Shown here: positions 1 through 14,023 of the stretch, piece after piece | How positions within the stretch are numbered: the stretch's first letter is position 1 | How the letters are laid out: each line of letters begins with the position of its first letter | NCBI RefSeq assembly: GCF_008806385.1 | Contig: NZ_VZZK01000001.1 | Coordinates: 124,001-188,000 of the forward strand | Length of the DNA: 64,000 bases | Source: Methylobacterium soli | GTDB taxonomy: Bacteria > Pseudomonadota > Alphaproteobacteria > Rhizobiales > Beijerinckiaceae | Reading direction: 5' to 3' | Translations under genes and position numbers: made by a program | The notes under the pieces: generated by a model | Seen by the model: only the letters and a program-made list of their open reading frames with translations | Database searches by the model: none | Told to the model about the DNA's origin: nothing

Positions 1-2
1 GG

Positions 3-1076
3 GCGCTGCAAGAAGTCGGCCTTGAAGACGGCGTCTTCGCGTCGGCATTCGGTGCGAGCCCGACGCCGATGGTGGTCACCGACGCGCGAAGCGCCGACAA
101 TCCGATCCTTTGGGTGAACGACGCGTTCCTCATTCTCACGGGCTACCGGCGCGACGAGCTTTACGGCCGCAATTGCCGGATGCTGCAGGGACAGGCGACC
201 GATCCGGGCGAGGTTCGCCGGATGCGTGACGCGGTCACCTCCGCTGAGAAGATCGAGTGCGAGCTGTTCAACTATCGCAAGGATGGCTCCGCGTTCTGGA
301 ACGCCATGACGATCTGCCCGGTGCGCGATGCGACCGGAGAGGTGGCGTGGTTCTTCGCGGCTCAAGCCGACATGACCGACAAGCGCCGCTACGAGCAGGC
401 GATGCGCGGCACGAACGACGAGCTCGAGCGCCTCGTCGATGTCAGGACCGCCGACCTGCAGGCGGCCTTGGAGCAGAAGACGGCGCTGCTCCATGAGGTT
501 GATCACCGGGTCAAGAACAACCTTCAGGTGATCTCGTCGCTGATGCTGCTCAAGGCGCGTAGGACGCCAGAGGGTGAAGCCCGCGACGCGTTGCAGAGCA
601 TGGCCGAGCGCGTCGGTGCGCTCTCGACGGCGCACCGCATGCTGTACTCCGCCGGCGACGTGACGCGCTTCGACCTGCGGGAATTCGCCGACGATTTCCT
701 GGCCGACCTGACGGCCGGAATAGATTCCGACCGCACGACGGTGGAGGCAGAGGTCGATTCGATCGCCGTCTCGGCCGCCATGGCGGCACCGCTGGCTTTG
801 ATGATGCACGAGCTCGCCACCAATGCAGTTCGCCACGCCTTCCCGAACGGGCGGAGCGGCCGGGTGTCGATCACAGCCAAGCGTGACGATGGCGGCTTGC
901 GCCTGCTGATCCAAGACGACGGAATCGGCATCGCGGCGGGCCCGGTCAATCCTGCGGGCTTCGGGCATAGTCTCGTCGAGATGGTGGTGCGTCAGCTGCG
1001 CGGCACCATCGCCTGGAACGAGGCTTTCCCGGGCACACGCGTCGAGATCACAATCCCTCTGGACCGCGCGGATTGA
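3..1076 (+). CDS. LOV-domain (blue-light type) sensor histidine kinase, 5' end outside window
   Basis: The frame is open to the left edge, so the true start lies upstream; the first Met in the window is at 69. Counting from it, residues 10-105 form a PAS/LOV domain with the photoactive motif GRNCRMLQ, in which Cys36 is the predicted flavin-adduct cysteine, followed by a linker helix. A HisKA_2 dimerisation/phosphoacceptor region follows, with HRVKNN at about 147-152 (His147). The C-terminal ATPase domain has the N box HELATNAVRHA and the G box DDGIGI. No membrane segment is visible, so it is probably a soluble light- or redox-responsive kinase. The receiver gene 60 bases downstream is the likely partner. 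The family is clear; light sensing is inferred from the intact Cys motif. Confidence 0.9.
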   Translation, partial: ALQEVGLEDGVFASAFGASPTPMVVTDARSADNPILWVNDAFLILTGYRRDELYGRNCRMLQGQATDPGEVRRMRDAVTSAEKIECELFNYRKDGSAFWNAMTICPVRDATGEVAWFFAAQADMTDKRRYEQAMRGTNDELERLVDVRTADLQAALEQKTALLHEVDHRVKNNLQVISSLMLLKARRTPEGEARDALQSMAERVGALSTAHRMLYSAGDVTRFDLREFADDFLADLTAGIDSDRTTVEAEVDSIAVSAAMAAPLALMMHELATNAVRHAFPNGRSGRVSITAKRDDGGLRLLIQDDGIGIAAGPVNPAGFGHSLVEMVVRQLRGTIAWNEAFPGTRVEITIPLDRAD

Positions 1077-1135
1077 GATGCCTCCTCACGCGCGCGCCGC
1101 ATGAGGCCGGCAACGAATGAATTCGGGGAGGTGCT

Positions 1136-1564
1136 ATGACGGCTGAGCCCGCTTTGCGCATCCTCGTGGTCGAGGATGAAGTCCTGATCGCACTCGAACT
1201 CGAGTACCTTCTCGAGGATCTCGGCCACGTCACCGTCGGGGTCGCGGCAAGTTCGTCGGAGGCCATCGCGCTCGGGGTTTCGACGATCCCCGACGTCGCA
1301 CTCGTCGACATCCACCTCGTCGACGGGCCGACCGGCGTCGCCGTGGCGCGGGCACTCAGCGCCGATGCGCGCACGACGGTTCTGTTCATGACCGCCAACA
1401 GCAAGCGCATTCCGGAGGATTTCGCGGGCGCCATCGGGGTGATCGCGAAGCCCTACTCGGAGCGGGTGGTGGCGAGCGCCCTCAGCTACGTCGCGGAATA
1501 TCGCTCCGGTCGCAAGCCGTCCCACGAGACCCCGGACGGGTTCAGCCTCGCGCCGCCGGTTTAA
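1136..1564 (+). CDS. Single-domain response regulator (receiver only)
   Basis: A 142-residue CheY-like protein with no output domain. Receiver residues are all present: acidic pair E13/D14, phosphoacceptor D58 in LVDIH, T86 in FMTAN and K105 in AKPY. A strong ribosome site (ggggaggtg) sits just before the ATG. It follows the LOV kinase by 60 bases on the same strand, which suggests co-transcription and a kinase-receiver pair. Stand-alone receivers next to HWE/HisKA_2 kinases are common in alphaproteobacteria and act through protein contacts or phosphorelay. The target is unknown. It ends 6 bases from the convergent mutS stop. Confidence 0.88.
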   Translation: MTAEPALRILVVEDEVLIALELEYLLEDLGHVTVGVAASSSEAIALGVSTIPDVALVDIHLVDGPTGVAVARALSADARTTVLFMTANSKRIPEDFAGAIGVIAKPYSERVVASALSYVAEYRSGRKPSHETPDGFSLAPPV

Positions 1565-1570
1565 GGGGAA

Positions 1571-4321
1571 TCAGTCCTTAGCCGCGCGCGCGCGTTTGAG
1601 CCGATACAGGGCGTCGAGCGCCTCGCGCGGCGTCATCGCGTCAGGGTCGATCGTGTCGAGGAGCAAACCCAGGGCGTCGTCGGCTTCCGGTGCCGGCTCC
1701 GGCGGAGGTGGTGGCGGGGCGAGGCTCGCGAATAGCGGCAGATCGTCGATCCTGGGCCGGGAGGGCCGCTCGCGCTCGGCCTTCTCCAGCCCCTTCAGGA
1801 TTGCACTGGCCCGGGCGATCACGCTCGCGGGCAATCCAGCAAGGCGCGCCACCTGAAGGCCGTAGGAGCGCTCGGCGACGCCCGGGACGACCTCGTGGAG
1901 AAACACAACCTGCCCCCGGTGCTCGGCGACCTTAAGAGTCGCATTGTCGAGACGGGACAGGCGCTGGCTCAGCGCGGTCAGCTCGTGGAAATGGGTGGCG
2001 AACAGGGCCCTGCAGGCATTGGCCTCGTGCAATTGTTCCAGGCAGGCCCAGGCAATCGAGAGACCGTCGAAAGTCGCGGTGCCGCGCCCGATCTCGTCGA
2101 GGATCACCAGGGAGCGCCGGGTCGCCTGATTCAGGATGGCCGCCGTCTCCACCATCTCGACCATGAAGGTCGATTGCCCGCGGGCGAGATCGTCCGCCGC
2201 GCCGACGCGGGAGAACAGGCGATCCACGAGCCCGAGATGCGCCTTGGCGGCCGGCACGAAGGCGCCCATCTGAGCGAGCACGGCGATCAGCGCGTTCTGG
2301 CGCAGGAAGGTCGACTTACCGCCCATATTGGGCCCGGTGATCAGGCGGATGCGGCCGCGCCCCTCGCCTGACAGGTCGCAATCATTGGCGATGAAGGGCT
2401 CGCCCGAGCGCCGCAGGGCCGCCTCGACGACGGGATGGCGACCGCCCTCGACATGGAAGGCGAGACTGTCGTCGACGCGAGGTCGTGTCCAGCTCTGCTC
2501 CACCGCCAGCTCGGCGTGGCTCGCCGCGACGTCGAGGCCGGCGAGCGCTTCGGCCACCCGCGCCACGGTCTCGGTCTGGGCCAGCACTTGAGCCGCGAGA
2601 TCGTCGAAGACCGAGGCTTCGAGGGCCAAGGCGCGGTCGGAGGCCCCCGAGATCTTCGTCTCCAACTCACCGAGCTCGACGCTCGTGAAGCGCAAGGCGT
2701 CGATCATGGTCTGCCGATGCACGAAGGTCTCGCGCAGGATCCCTTTCAGGCAGGCCTCACCCACCGCCTGCGGCACCTCGATGTAGTAGCCGAGCATGTT
2801 GTTGTGCTTGATGCGTAGCGTCCGGCAGCCGGTCTCCTCCGCGTAGCGGGATTGGAGCGCCGCGATCACCTTTCGCGAATCCTGGCCGAGAAGGCGGGCC
2901 TCGTCGATCTCGGGGTGATAGCCGCTCCGCACGAAACCGCCGTCGCGCCGGCTCAAGGGCAGTTCGTCGGCAAGTGCCGCCCGCAGATGCGCGACCAAGG
3001 CCGGATCGGCCGCGCGCAGGTGTTCGGCGAGCGTCGCGAGATCCGCCGGCAACGCCTCCGCGCCAGCGAGCAGACCCGCGATCGCGGTCGCGGCATCAAG
3101 CCCCTCGCGGATGGCCGCGAGGTCGCGCGGACCCGCCCGTCCGAGCCCGATGCGGGACAGCGCCCGGGCGAGGTCGGGCGCGCGGGCCAGCGCCTCGCGC
3201 GCCGCGCGGCGCAGGACATGGTCCTCCGCGAGGCAGGCCACGGCCTCGTGCCGGCGCGCGATGGCGCCGAGTTCCATCAATGGACCGGCGAGATGCTCGG
3301 CCAGCAGACGCGCGCCGCTCGCCGACACCGTCCGGTCGATCGCGTCGAGCAGGCTGCCCGTCCGCGCGCCGGCAAGCGTCCGGGTGAGTTCGAGGTTGGC
3401 GCGGGTCGCGGCGTCGATCGCGAGCGTCGCCCCATTCGCCTCCCGGGTGGGCGGGTTAAGCGGTGGCCGCGCGCCGATCTGCGTCCGCTCGATGTAGAGG
3501 AGGACAGCGCCCGCGGCCGCGATCTCGGCCCGCGTGAAGGTCCCGAAGCCCTCAAGCGTCGAGACGCCGAACTGCGCCTTGATGCGGCGCTCGGCCGCGT
3601 GGGGCTCCAGCTCGCCCTGCGCCAGGGGGGTGACCGGGGCCGTCACGTCCTGCCAGACCCGCGCGAGGATCGGATCGGCGTAAATCGTCTCGGAGAGCAC
3701 GATCTCCCGAGGGTCGTGGCGCGCGATGGCACCACCGAGTTCGACGCCGGGAACCTCGCTGAGGGAGAACCGGCCCGTCGAGATGTCGACGGCCGCAAGT
3801 CCGTACGCGTAGGCGTCCTCGGACAGCTTGCGACGGCCGATGGCGAGCAGAAGGTTCGCCCGGCCCGGCTCCAGCAGGCGATCTTCCGTGATCGTGCCCG
3901 GTGTCACGAGGCGCACGACCTCGCGGCGGACCACGGATTTCGGCCCGCGGCGCTTGGCCTCGGCCGGATCCTCGGTCTGCTCGCAGACGGCGACGCGGTG
4001 GCCGAGTGCGATCAGGCGATTGAGATAATCGTCGGAGCGCTCAACCGGCACGCCGCACATGGCGATGTCGGCGCCCGCATGCTTGCCGCGCTTCGTCAGC
4101 ACGATGCCCAATGCCCGCGAGGCGATCTCGGCATCGCCGAAGAACAGCTCGTAGAAATCGCCCATCCGATAAAACAGCAGGCAATCGGGATTGGCCGCCT
4201 TGATCTCGATATACTGCGCCATCATGGGCGTGGCGCCCCGGTCAGGCGCGGGCGCCCTCACCACGTCCTCCGCCGGCATGGCGCCGGCCTTCGCGATCGA
4301 TCGAGCAGCAGCTTGAGCCAT
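1571..4321 (-). CDS. mutS: DNA mismatch repair protein MutS
   Basis: Recognises mispaired bases and short loops and starts methyl- or nick-directed repair with MutL. The 916-residue product has the N-terminal mismatch-binding motif GDFYELF (the Phe-x-Glu wedge), connector, lever and clamp regions, and a C-terminal ABC-type ATPase with Walker [10 protein letters not shown], Walker B region DEIGRGT and a downstream FATHFHEL motif. The frame is open 47 codons further upstream, but that stretch is Arg/Ser-rich and unlike MutS. The ATG at 4321 (MAQAAARS) fits the family better. A Pro-rich linker precedes the extreme C-terminus. It is divergent from maeB and convergent with the response regulator. 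Confidence 0.97.
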   Translation of the reverse strand: MAQAAARSIAKAGAMPAEDVVRAPAPDRGATPMMAQYIEIKAANPDCLLFYRMGDFYELFFGDAEIASRALGIVLTKRGKHAGADIAMCGVPVERSDDYLNRLIALGHRVAVCEQTEDPAEAKRRGPKSVVRREVVRLVTPGTITEDRLLEPGRANLLLAIGRRKLSEDAYAYGLAAVDISTGRFSLSEVPGVELGGAIARHDPREIVLSETIYADPILARVWQDVTAPVTPLAQGELEPHAAERRIKAQFGVSTLEGFGTFTRAEIAAAGAVLLYIERTQIGARPPLNPPTREANGATLAIDAATRANLELTRTLAGARTGSLLDAIDRTVSASGARLLAEHLAGPLMELGAIARRHEAVACLAEDHVLRRAAREALARAPDLARALSRIGLGRAGPRDLAAIREGLDAATAIAGLLAGAEALPADLATLAEHLRAADPALVAHLRAALADELPLSRRDGGFVRSGYHPEIDEARLLGQDSRKVIAALQSRYAEETGCRTLRIKHNNMLGYYIEVPQAVGEACLKGILRETFVHRQTMIDALRFTSVELGELETKISGASDRALALEASVFDDLAAQVLAQTETVARVAEALAGLDVAASHAELAVEQSWTRPRVDDSLAFHVEGGRHPVVEAALRRSGEPFIANDCDLSGEGRGRIRLITGPNMGGKSTFLRQNALIAVLAQMGAFVPAAKAHLGLVDRLFSRVGAADDLARGQSTFMVEMVETAAILNQATRRSLVILDEIGRGTATFDGLSIAWACLEQLHEANACRALFATHFHELTALSQRLSRLDNATLKVAEHRGQVVFLHEVVPGVAERSYGLQVARLAGLPASVIARASAILKGLEKAERERPSRPRIDDLPLFASLAPPPPPPEPAPEADDALGLLLDTIDPDAMTPREALDALYRLKRARAAKD

Positions 4322-4494
4322 GGGGCCTTCATAACAGAGCCTCGGGCGCGAATCAGGCGGGCTGACCGGTTTGTCTGGGGAGAAGGATGCGGTGCGGGAT
4401 CGACGGAGCGCCGGCCCTGTAACCCGGCAACTCAGGCGCAGGCTTGAGTGTCTTTTGCACAATCGATAGGCGGCCTCTCTGAGAGGAGCACCCG

Positions 4495-6789
4495 ATGACA
4501 GAGCCGAAGAACCAGCCGAAGCGCGCCAAACGCCCGACCTTCACCGATGACGAGGCGCTGCAATTCCACGCCCAGGGGCGGCCCGGCAAGCTCGAGGTGG
4601 TGGCCACGAAGCCGATGGCCACCCAGCGCGACCTGTCGCTGGCTTACTCGCCGGGCGTCGCGGTGCCGGTGCTCGCGATCGCGCAGGATCCCGCCAAGGC
4701 CTACGAGTACACGGCCAAGGGCAACCTCGTGGCGGTGATCTCGAACGGCACCGCGATTCTCGGGCTCGGCAACCGCGGCGCTCTCGCCTCGAAGCCCGTC
4801 ATGGAAGGCAAGGCGGTGCTGTTCAAGCGCTTCGCCGACATCGATTCCTTCGATCTGGAAGTCGGAACGGAGGACCCCGAGGCCTTCATCAACTGCGTGC
4901 GCTATCTCGGGCCCACCTTTGGGGGCATCAACCTCGAGGACATCAAGGCACCCGAGTGCTTCATCATCGAGGACCGGCTGCGCGAGATCATGGACATCCC
5001 GGTGTTCCATGACGACCAGCACGGCACCGCCATCATCGCCACCGCCGGCCTCATCAATGCCCTGCACCTCACCGGTCGCGATATCCGGCAAGCCAAGCTC
5101 GTGGTGAACGGTGCGGGCGCCGCCGGCATCGCCTGTATCGAACTCCTCAAGGCGATGGGCTTCGGTCAGGACAACGTCATCCTCTGCGACACCAAGGGCG
5201 TCGTCTACGAGGGCCGCCAGGACGGCATGAACCAGTGGAAATCGGCGCATGCGGCGCGCACCGAGACGCGCACCCTCGCGGAGGCTCTGTCGGGTGCCGA
5301 CATCGTCTATGGGCTCTCGGTCAAGGGCGCCTTCTCGGCCGAGATGATCCGCTCGATGGCGCCGAATCCGATCATTTTCGCGATGGCCAATCCCGATCCC
5401 GAGATCACCGTCGAGGAGGTCGGGCAGATCCGCACCGACGCCATCGTGGCGACGGGGCGCTCAGACTACCCGAACCAGGTCAACAACGTCCTGGGCTTCC
5501 CCTACATCTTCCGGGGCGCGCTCGACGTGCATGCGACGACGATCAACATGGAGATGAAGATCGCGGCGGCCCAGGCGCTGGCACAACTGGCCCGCGAGGA
5601 CGTGCCGGACGAGGTCGCGGCGGCCTACCAGGGCGAGCGTCCGCGCTTCGGACGCGACTACATCATCCCCGTCCCCTTCGACCCGCGTCTGATCCATACG
5701 GTGCCGCCGGCGGTCGCCAAGGCCGCGATGGAGACCGGTGTCGCCCGGAAGCCGATCACCGACATGGCCGCCTATCGGGACCGTCTCTCGGCCCGGCGTG
5801 ACCCCGTGGCCGGGATCCTCAACCGGGTCTTCGAGGAGGTGCGCCAGGCCCCGAAGCGGGTCGTCTTCGCCGAGGGCGAGGAGGAGCTCGTCATCCGCGC
5901 CGCCGTCAGCTTCGCCAACCAGGGCCTCGGCACCGCGATCCTCGTGGGTCGCGAGGACCGGGTGGAGCAGAATGCGAGCGCCATGGGAATCGATTTGTCG
6001 AAGCGCGACAACATCGAGATCCACAACGCCGCGCTCTCGCACCGCAATGCCGAGTATGCCGAGTATCTTTACGCGCGGATGCAGCGGCAGGGCTACCTGT
6101 TCCGCGACTGCCAGCGCCTGATCAACCAGGATCGCAACCACTTCGCCGCCACCATGGTGGCGCTGGGGGATGCCGACGCCATGGTGACGGGCGTGACGCG
6201 CAGTTACTCGATCGCCCTGGAGGATGTCCGCCGCGTCATCGACGAGCGGCCCGGCCACCGCGTCATCGGCCTTTCGGTCTGCGTCGCGCGCGGGCGCACG
6301 GTGCTCGTCGCCGATACCGCCATCACCGAGATGCCCTCGGCGCAGGAACTCGCCGCGATCGCGATCGAGGCAGCGGGCGCGGCGCGGCGGCTCGGCACCG
6401 AGCCTCGGGTGGCGCTGCTCTCGTTCTCGACCTTCGGCCATCCCCGGGGCGAGCGCATGGAGAAGGTGCGGGAAGCCGTGCGCATCCTCGACGCCATGAA
6501 GGTCGATTTTGCCTACGAGGGCGAGATGGCGGCCGACGTCGCCCTCGATAAGGATTTGATGGCGCAATATCCGTTCAGCCGCCTGAAGGAGCCCGCGAAC
6601 GTGCTGGTAATGCCGGCGTTCCACTCGGCCGCGATCTCGACGAAGATGCTCCAGGAACTCGGCGGCGCCATGGTCCTGGGCCCGCTCCTCGTCGGCCTCG
6701 GCAAGGCGGTGCAGATCGTGCCGCTCGGTGCCACCGATGCCGACCTCGTCAACATGGCAGCGCTTGCGGCCTTCGATATCGGCAACTGA
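4495..6789 (+). CDS. maeB: NADP-dependent malic enzyme (malic enzyme / phosphotransacetylase-like fusion)
   Basis: Oxidatively decarboxylates malate to pyruvate, giving NADPH. The 764 residues are the long MaeB form: an N-terminal malic domain (about 20-160), an NAD(P)-binding domain with the GAGAAGIA dinucleotide motif, and a C-terminal domain from about 430 that resembles phosphate acetyltransferase. In characterised MaeB proteins that C-terminal part is regulatory and responds to acetyl-CoA. The ATG has a good GAGAGGAG ribosome site. A weak TTGAGT -35-like element lies near 4444. The gene stands alone and is followed by a strong hairpin. Confidence 0.95.
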   Translation: MTEPKNQPKRAKRPTFTDDEALQFHAQGRPGKLEVVATKPMATQRDLSLAYSPGVAVPVLAIAQDPAKAYEYTAKGNLVAVISNGTAILGLGNRGALASKPVMEGKAVLFKRFADIDSFDLEVGTEDPEAFINCVRYLGPTFGGINLEDIKAPECFIIEDRLREIMDIPVFHDDQHGTAIIATAGLINALHLTGRDIRQAKLVVNGAGAAGIACIELLKAMGFGQDNVILCDTKGVVYEGRQDGMNQWKSAHAARTETRTLAEALSGADIVYGLSVKGAFSAEMIRSMAPNPIIFAMANPDPEITVEEVGQIRTDAIVATGRSDYPNQVNNVLGFPYIFRGALDVHATTINMEMKIAAAQALAQLAREDVPDEVAAAYQGERPRFGRDYIIPVPFDPRLIHTVPPAVAKAAMETGVARKPITDMAAYRDRLSARRDPVAGILNRVFEEVRQAPKRVVFAEGEEELVIRAAVSFANQGLGTAILVGREDRVEQNASAMGIDLSKRDNIEIHNAALSHRNAEYAEYLYARMQRQGYLFRDCQRLINQDRNHFAATMVALGDADAMVTGVTRSYSIALEDVRRVIDERPGHRVIGLSVCVARGRTVLVADTAITEMPSAQELAAIAIEAAGAARRLGTEPRVALLSFSTFGHPRGERMEKVREAVRILDAMKVDFAYEGEMAADVALDKDLMAQYPFSRLKEPANVLVMPAFHSAAISTKMLQELGGAMVLGPLLVGLGKAVQIVPLGATDADLVNMAALAAFDIGN

Positions 6790-6813
6790 CGGAGATTGGC
6801 TTCCGTAACGAAT

Positions 6814-6844
6814 CATCCCCGCATCCGGCATGGATGCGGGGATG
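6814..6844 (+). terminator. Perfect inverted repeat downstream of maeB
   Basis: Arms 6814-6826 and 6832-6844 pair over 13 bases with no mismatch around a 5-base loop. It starts 25 bases after the maeB stop and lies between convergent genes, so it could end transcripts from both sides. There is no clear T-run. Confidence 0.7.
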
Positions 6845-6911
6845 GACGATTGAGCCGGACGCGGACGGCGCGCCGATGTCACGGGGCGGCACCGCCCACC
6901 GGCCGCAAGGC

Positions 6912-7208
6912 CTAGTAGCGGGGACCACCCGTGGTGTTGCCGCGCTGCTGGGCATAACCCGGCCGCTCCGGGTTCCGGGCATTCGGATCGCCATGCATCA
7001 TCCGGTTGCGCGTATGGTGCCGGCGCCAGGCACGATGATGGTGCACCGAGCGGTGATGCCTGCGATATACCACCTCCGTGGCGCCGGCATCGTTGGCAAT
7101 CAGGCCCACCGACGGCATGGCAGGCGCAGCGGAGGCTGCGGAGAGGCCGAGTCCGCACAGCATCACGCCGGCGGCCAAGGTGAGGGCAAGCTTTGTCATT
7201 CCGTCCAT
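6912..7208 (-). CDS. Small secreted His/Arg-rich protein, function unknown
   Basis: A 98-residue protein with a clear Sec signal peptide (hydrophobic stretch about residues 6-22, Ala-rich, cleavage near ASA-AP). The mature part is small and basic, with clustered His and Arg (YRRHHRSVHHH, WRRHHTRN) and an Asn/Pro/Gly-rich tail. Translation may start at the Met at 7208 or at the one three codons later (7199), which gives a more typical signal peptide. Small proteins of this kind are common in Methylobacterium and related bacteria, with no assigned role; metal or acid-surface binding is only a guess. An EcfG-like promoter lies about 35 bases upstream. Confidence 0.75.
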   Translation of the reverse strand: MDGMTKLALTLAAGVMLCGLGLSAASAAPAMPSVGLIANDAGATEVVYRRHHRSVHHHRAWRRHHTRNRMMHGDPNARNPERPGYAQQRGNTTGGPRY

Positions 7209-7242
7209 CCGTTCGGGTGCGCCGGCGGCGCGCCGAGCCTAC

Positions 7243-7267
7243 AAACCGCCGAAAGCCTTTATGTTCC
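7243..7267 (-). promoter_or_regulatory. Candidate general-stress (EcfG-type) promoter
   Basis: On the minus strand GGAAC (7267-7263) is followed after 16 bases by GTTT, or after 15 by GGTT. The alphaproteobacterial EcfG consensus is GGAAC-N16/17-CGTT. It is well placed for the small secreted protein gene. One spacing or base deviation keeps confidence low. Confidence 0.35.
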
Positions 7268-7428
7268 AAGGGATAGATTGGATTTACACAGCTTAGAACC
7301 TGGAATTGACGGGGGATTTAAAAGGCTTGAGAAACGTAGCCGATCACGGTTCTGTGATAGACTGCATTTTGACAAGTATTTTCAATCAGGAGTTGCATCA
7401 TCATTAAACCTTCGTCGCGGGCAGCCTG

Positions 7429-9902
7429 ATGCAGGCTTCTGACGGCTCGGGCAGCCCGCCCCTCCCGATCGACGCTGCCCTGCCGGCGCTTGGCGCGGCG
7501 CTGGCTGCAGGCCACGCCGCCGTGCTTGTGGCGCCGCCGGGCGCCGGCAAGACGACGCGTGTTCCCCTCCGGCTCCTCGATGCGGACTGGCTTCAGAACC
7601 GCAAGATCATCCTCCTCGAGCCCCGCCGTCTCGCGGCGCGCGGCGCGGCCGAGCGCATGGCTGCGACGATCGGTGAGCGCGTCGGGGAAACGGTCGGCCT
7701 GCGCGTCCGCCTCGGCTCGAAGATCTCGGGCCGTACCCGCATCGAGGTGGTCACCGAGGGCGTGTTCACGCGCATGATCCTCGACGATCCGGAATTGTCG
7801 GGCGTCGGCGCGGTGCTGTTCGATGAATTCCACGAGCGCTCGCTCGATGCCGATCTCGGGCTCGCTCTCGCGATCGACGCACAGGGCGCGCTCCGTGAGG
7901 ATCTGCGCATCCTCGTGATGTCCGCGACCCTCGACGGCGCACGCGTGGCCCGCCTCCTCCGGGATGCGCCGGTCATCGCCTCCGAGGGGCGCGCCTATCC
8001 GGTCAAGACCCGGCACCTGGAGCGCGATCCCAACCGCCGGATCGAGGATGCGATGGCCGACGCGATCCTGCGGGCTCTGCGGGCCGATCCCGGCTCCGTC
8101 CTGGCTTTCCTGCCGGGTCAAGGCGAGATCCGCCGCGTGGCCGATATGCTCGCCGGACGCGTCGACGACACGACCGAGATCGCGCCCCTCTACGGGGCCC
8201 TGACGCAGGGGGAGCAGGATCGCGCGGTCTCGCCCGCCCCGCCGGGCCGCCGCAAGGTCGTGCTCGCGACGAGCATCGCCGAGACGTCCCTGACGATCGA
8301 AGGCGTGCGGATCGTGGTGGATTCCGGTCTCTCGCGAATTCCGGTCTACGAGCCCGGGATTGGTCTGACCCGGCTCGTCACGGCGCGTTCGTCGCGCGCC
8401 TCGGTCGACCAGCGCCGCGGGCGCGCGGGACGCACCGAACCCGGCATCTGTTGGCGCCTCTGGTCCGAGGCGGCCACGAACGCGCTCGAACCCTTCACCC
8501 GGCCCGAAATCCTGGCCGCCGACCTCGCCAGCCTCCTCATCGATTCGGCAGCCTGGGGCGTCACCGATCCGACCACCCTCGCATTCCTGGACACCCCGCC
8601 AGGCCCGGCGCTCATGGAAGCGCGGACGATCCTGGGCGAGATCGGCGCGATCGACCCGGATGGGCGCCTGACGCCGACTGGGCGGCGCCTTCGATCGCTT
8701 CCCCTCCCGCCGCGCCTTGCCCGCATGGTGGTGCGTGCCGCGGAGGGGGGGCAGGCGCGCGCCGCCGCCGATCTCGCGGCCGTCCTCGTGGAGCGGGGCC
8801 TCGGCGGGGACGGCGTCGATCTCGCGGATCGGGTCGAGCGCTTCGGCCGCGACCGGGGCACGCGGGCCGCCGATATGCGCCGCCTCGCCCAAGGCTGGGC
8901 GCGACAGGCCGGCGGCAGCGGGACGGCTGTCGATGCGGCCGAAGCCGGTGCGCTGCTGGCGCTTGCCTACCCGGATCGAGTGGCGCGGGCACGAGGCCGC
9001 GACGGCGAGTTCGTGATGGCGAATGGGCGCGCGGGCCGCCTCGATCCGGCCTCGTCCCTCGCGCGCGAGGCCTACCTCGTCGTGGCCGACATCGCGGGTG
9101 CAGCCGGCAATGCCCGCATCCTTGCCGCAGCGGCGATCACGCCAGAGGCGATCGAGGCGCTTTTTGCGGATCGGATCGAAGCGGGCACCAGCGTCGTCTT
9201 CGATCGCGGCGCACGGGCATTGCGCGCGCGCGCCGTCCGCCGTCTTGGCGCGATCAGCCTCGGCGAGCGAACGCTGCCGGTCCCGTCCGATGCCGCGAGC
9301 GCCGAGATTCTGGCCCGCGGCATCGCCGAGCTCGGTCTCGACCTGCTTCCCTGGACACCGGCGCTCAGCCAGTGGCGCGCCCGGATCCGGTTCCTGCGCG
9401 CCGCCGAGGGGCCGGACTGGCCGGACGTCTCGGACGAAGCCCTCGTGGCCAGCGCGACCGAATGGCTCGCGCCCGCGATCCTCGGTCGGACCGGCCTCGC
9501 CGGCATCACGGCGGACGACCTCGCGCAAGGTTTGCACGGATTGCTGCCCTGGTCGCTGCGGGCCCGCCTTGAGGCCGAGGCGCCGACGCATGTCGAGGTG
9601 CCGACGGGATCGCGCATCCCCGTCGATTACGCGGCCGAGGGAGAGCCGGCCCTTGCGGTACGGGTCCAGGAACTCTTCGGGCTCGATCGGCACCCGGCGA
9701 TCGGCGGAGGGCGCGTCCCCCTCGTCCTGCACCTGCTCTCGCCGGCCTCGCGCCCGATCCAGATCACCCGCGACCTCCCGGGCTTCTGGCGGGGCTCGTG
9801 GAGCGCCGTGCGCGCCGAGATGCGCGGGCGCTATCCCCGCCATCCCTGGCCCGAGAATCCCCTTGCCGAGCCACCGACCCGCCGGGTCAAGCCGCGCGGG
9901 AG

Positions 9903-9906
<4 letters not shown>
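7429..9906 (+). CDS. hrpB: ATP-dependent helicase HrpB (DEAH/RHA family)
   Basis: An 825-residue DEAH-type RNA helicase. Motifs run in order: Walker A VAPPGAGKTTR near residues 35-45, the DEAH-box variant DEFHERS near 127-133, motif III SATLD, motif V ATSIAETSLTIEG and motif VI QRRGRAGRTEPG, then the HrpB-specific C-terminal domain. HrpB length in the family is about 800-840. The cellular substrate is not established in most bacteria. The gene overlaps cmk by 4 bases tail to tail. The ribosome site is weak. Confidence 0.95.
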
Positions 9907-12814
<2,908 letters not shown>

Positions 12815-12853
12815 TCCCACTCTTTCCCATCAAAGCCGTTTAAGCGCGATTCG

Positions 12854-12892
12854 ACCGCGATCCCGTAGGATGCCGGGCTGAGCGCGGTTTTT
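12854..12892 (+). terminator. Possible tRNA-Ala terminator
   Basis: accgcg (12854-12859) pairs with cgcggt (12883-12888) and runs into a five-T tract. A small nested stem (atcc/ggat) lies in the loop. The long loop lowers confidence. Confidence 0.45.
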
Positions 12893-12966
12893 GCGTTTTA
12901 CCGAGAGCCCGTCGGCTCGGCGCGTCCGAGACCGCGAAGGATCCCGGACGCGGCGTTGATGCGCTC

Positions 12967-13686
12967 TCAGGGCTTCGGGGCACCGTCGCCGGCCGTTGCA
13001 GCCGTGCCCTCGGCCTCGGATTTCTTGCGGAGATCCTCATCGCGCTGATCGATCTCCGCATCGATCTTCTTCGCCTGATCGGCGAGCACTTTCGGGTCCA
13101 GGGCGGGGCCGTCGAAGCCCTTCCCGAAGCCCGCGAGCGGGACCACGAAGGTGACCTCGCGCTGCGTCTGGTTCTGCGCCTGGATGCGCAGCTCGGTGCC
13201 CTTCTTCATCGACTCGATGTAGTCGCCGTGGAAGCCGGTCGCGTCCGCGAAGCAACCGACCGTGTTGCAGGTCGAAAATTTGCCCGTGTTGCCCTGCTGG
13301 CTGTCGATGTTGAAGCGGACGCCCGGCTGCACCTGCATGCCGAGAGGCATCAGGAACCGGAGCGCGTAGACGTCGCGCTTGGCCTGAGGGTCCTTCGTGG
13401 CGAAGACCGCGATGGCGAGCAGCGGCTGCCCGCTCGCCGTGACGAAATCACGGGTGACGTTGCAGATGTCGCTGCCGTTGCTCGGCTCCTTGTTGCAGAC
13501 TTTCACCCAGGCCGGCTGCTTCGGATCGGCCTTGACCGCGATGGTGATGGGGCCGGTCTGAGGCCGGGCGGCCGGGATATCTGCCGCCGGCTTGTCCGTT
13601 GGCTCGGCCAGAGCCGAGCCGGCCGCGAGGGCTCCTGCGGCGAGGGTGACGAGCAGCGTGCCCGCGTGGCTTCTACCGGAGAACAT
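12967..13686 (-). CDS. Invasion-associated locus B (IalB) family secreted protein
   Basis: A 239-residue protein with a Sec signal peptide (about residues 1-27, cleavage near ALA-EP). The mature domain shows IalB-family features: WVKVCN, a conserved Cys set, ALRFLMPLGMQVQPGVRFNID, FSTCNTVGCFAD and TFVVPLAGF. The C-terminal 45 residues are charged and probably helical. The ATG at 13686 is chosen because the open frame further upstream has no family similarity and the signal peptide begins here. IalB of Bartonella is linked to erythrocyte invasion. In free-living alphaproteobacteria the family is widespread and its role is unclear, probably envelope-related. Confidence 0.88.
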   Translation of the reverse strand: MFSGRSHAGTLLVTLAAGALAAGSALAEPTDKPAADIPAARPQTGPITIAVKADPKQPAWVKVCNKEPSNGSDICNVTRDFVTASGQPLLAIAVFATKDPQAKRDVYALRFLMPLGMQVQPGVRFNIDSQQGNTGKFSTCNTVGCFADATGFHGDYIESMKKGTELRIQAQNQTQREVTFVVPLAGFGKGFDGPALDPKVLADQAKKIDAEIDQRDEDLRKKSEAEGTAATAGDGAPKP

Positions 13687-14023
13687 TGACACTGACCCCT
13701 TCGACTGGACCGAACGTATGGGAGAAGCTCTGGCGACGCGGACGACCGCCGACGCGCTCCGGCGGATGGGCCGTAATGCCCCGGATCTGCCGGTTCCTGG
13801 ACCGCACGCGGCGTTTGCCGCCCTCGCGGCACCGCTCCGACCGCAGGGCGGGTTGCTTTCCCGCCGAATGCGGCGAAGGCATGACAGGTCCGAGCGGGGC
13901 GCCCGGCAGCACGATCGTCGTCCGGACTGATCGAGGAGAGCACGACGCTCGGCGCGTGAACGCCATGGACGTTCCGGCGGACACCTTATATCGCGATGCA
14001 TCATGGACCGCGCAGGTGCTCCC
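13687..14023. other. Intergenic stretch without a recognised gene
   Basis: 337 bases between the divergent IalB-like and chorismate-lyase-like genes. Short open frames here are GC-driven and show no family features. It presumably holds both promoters, but no convincing -35/-10 pair was found. Confidence 0.4.

Noticed and set aside
2852..4447. 531-codon plus-strand frame opposite mutS
   Set aside because: Arg- and Gly-rich, no family features, mirrors the mutS codons.
6814..6844. Repeat family or CRISPR-like unit
   Set aside because: It is a single inverted repeat after maeB with no second copy noticed in the window, so a terminator is the simplest reading.
5461..7269. Long open frame on the minus strand opposite maeB
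   Set aside because: It is a high-GC shadow of maeB, His/Arg/Gly-rich with no domain. The plus-strand protein is a clear malic enzyme.
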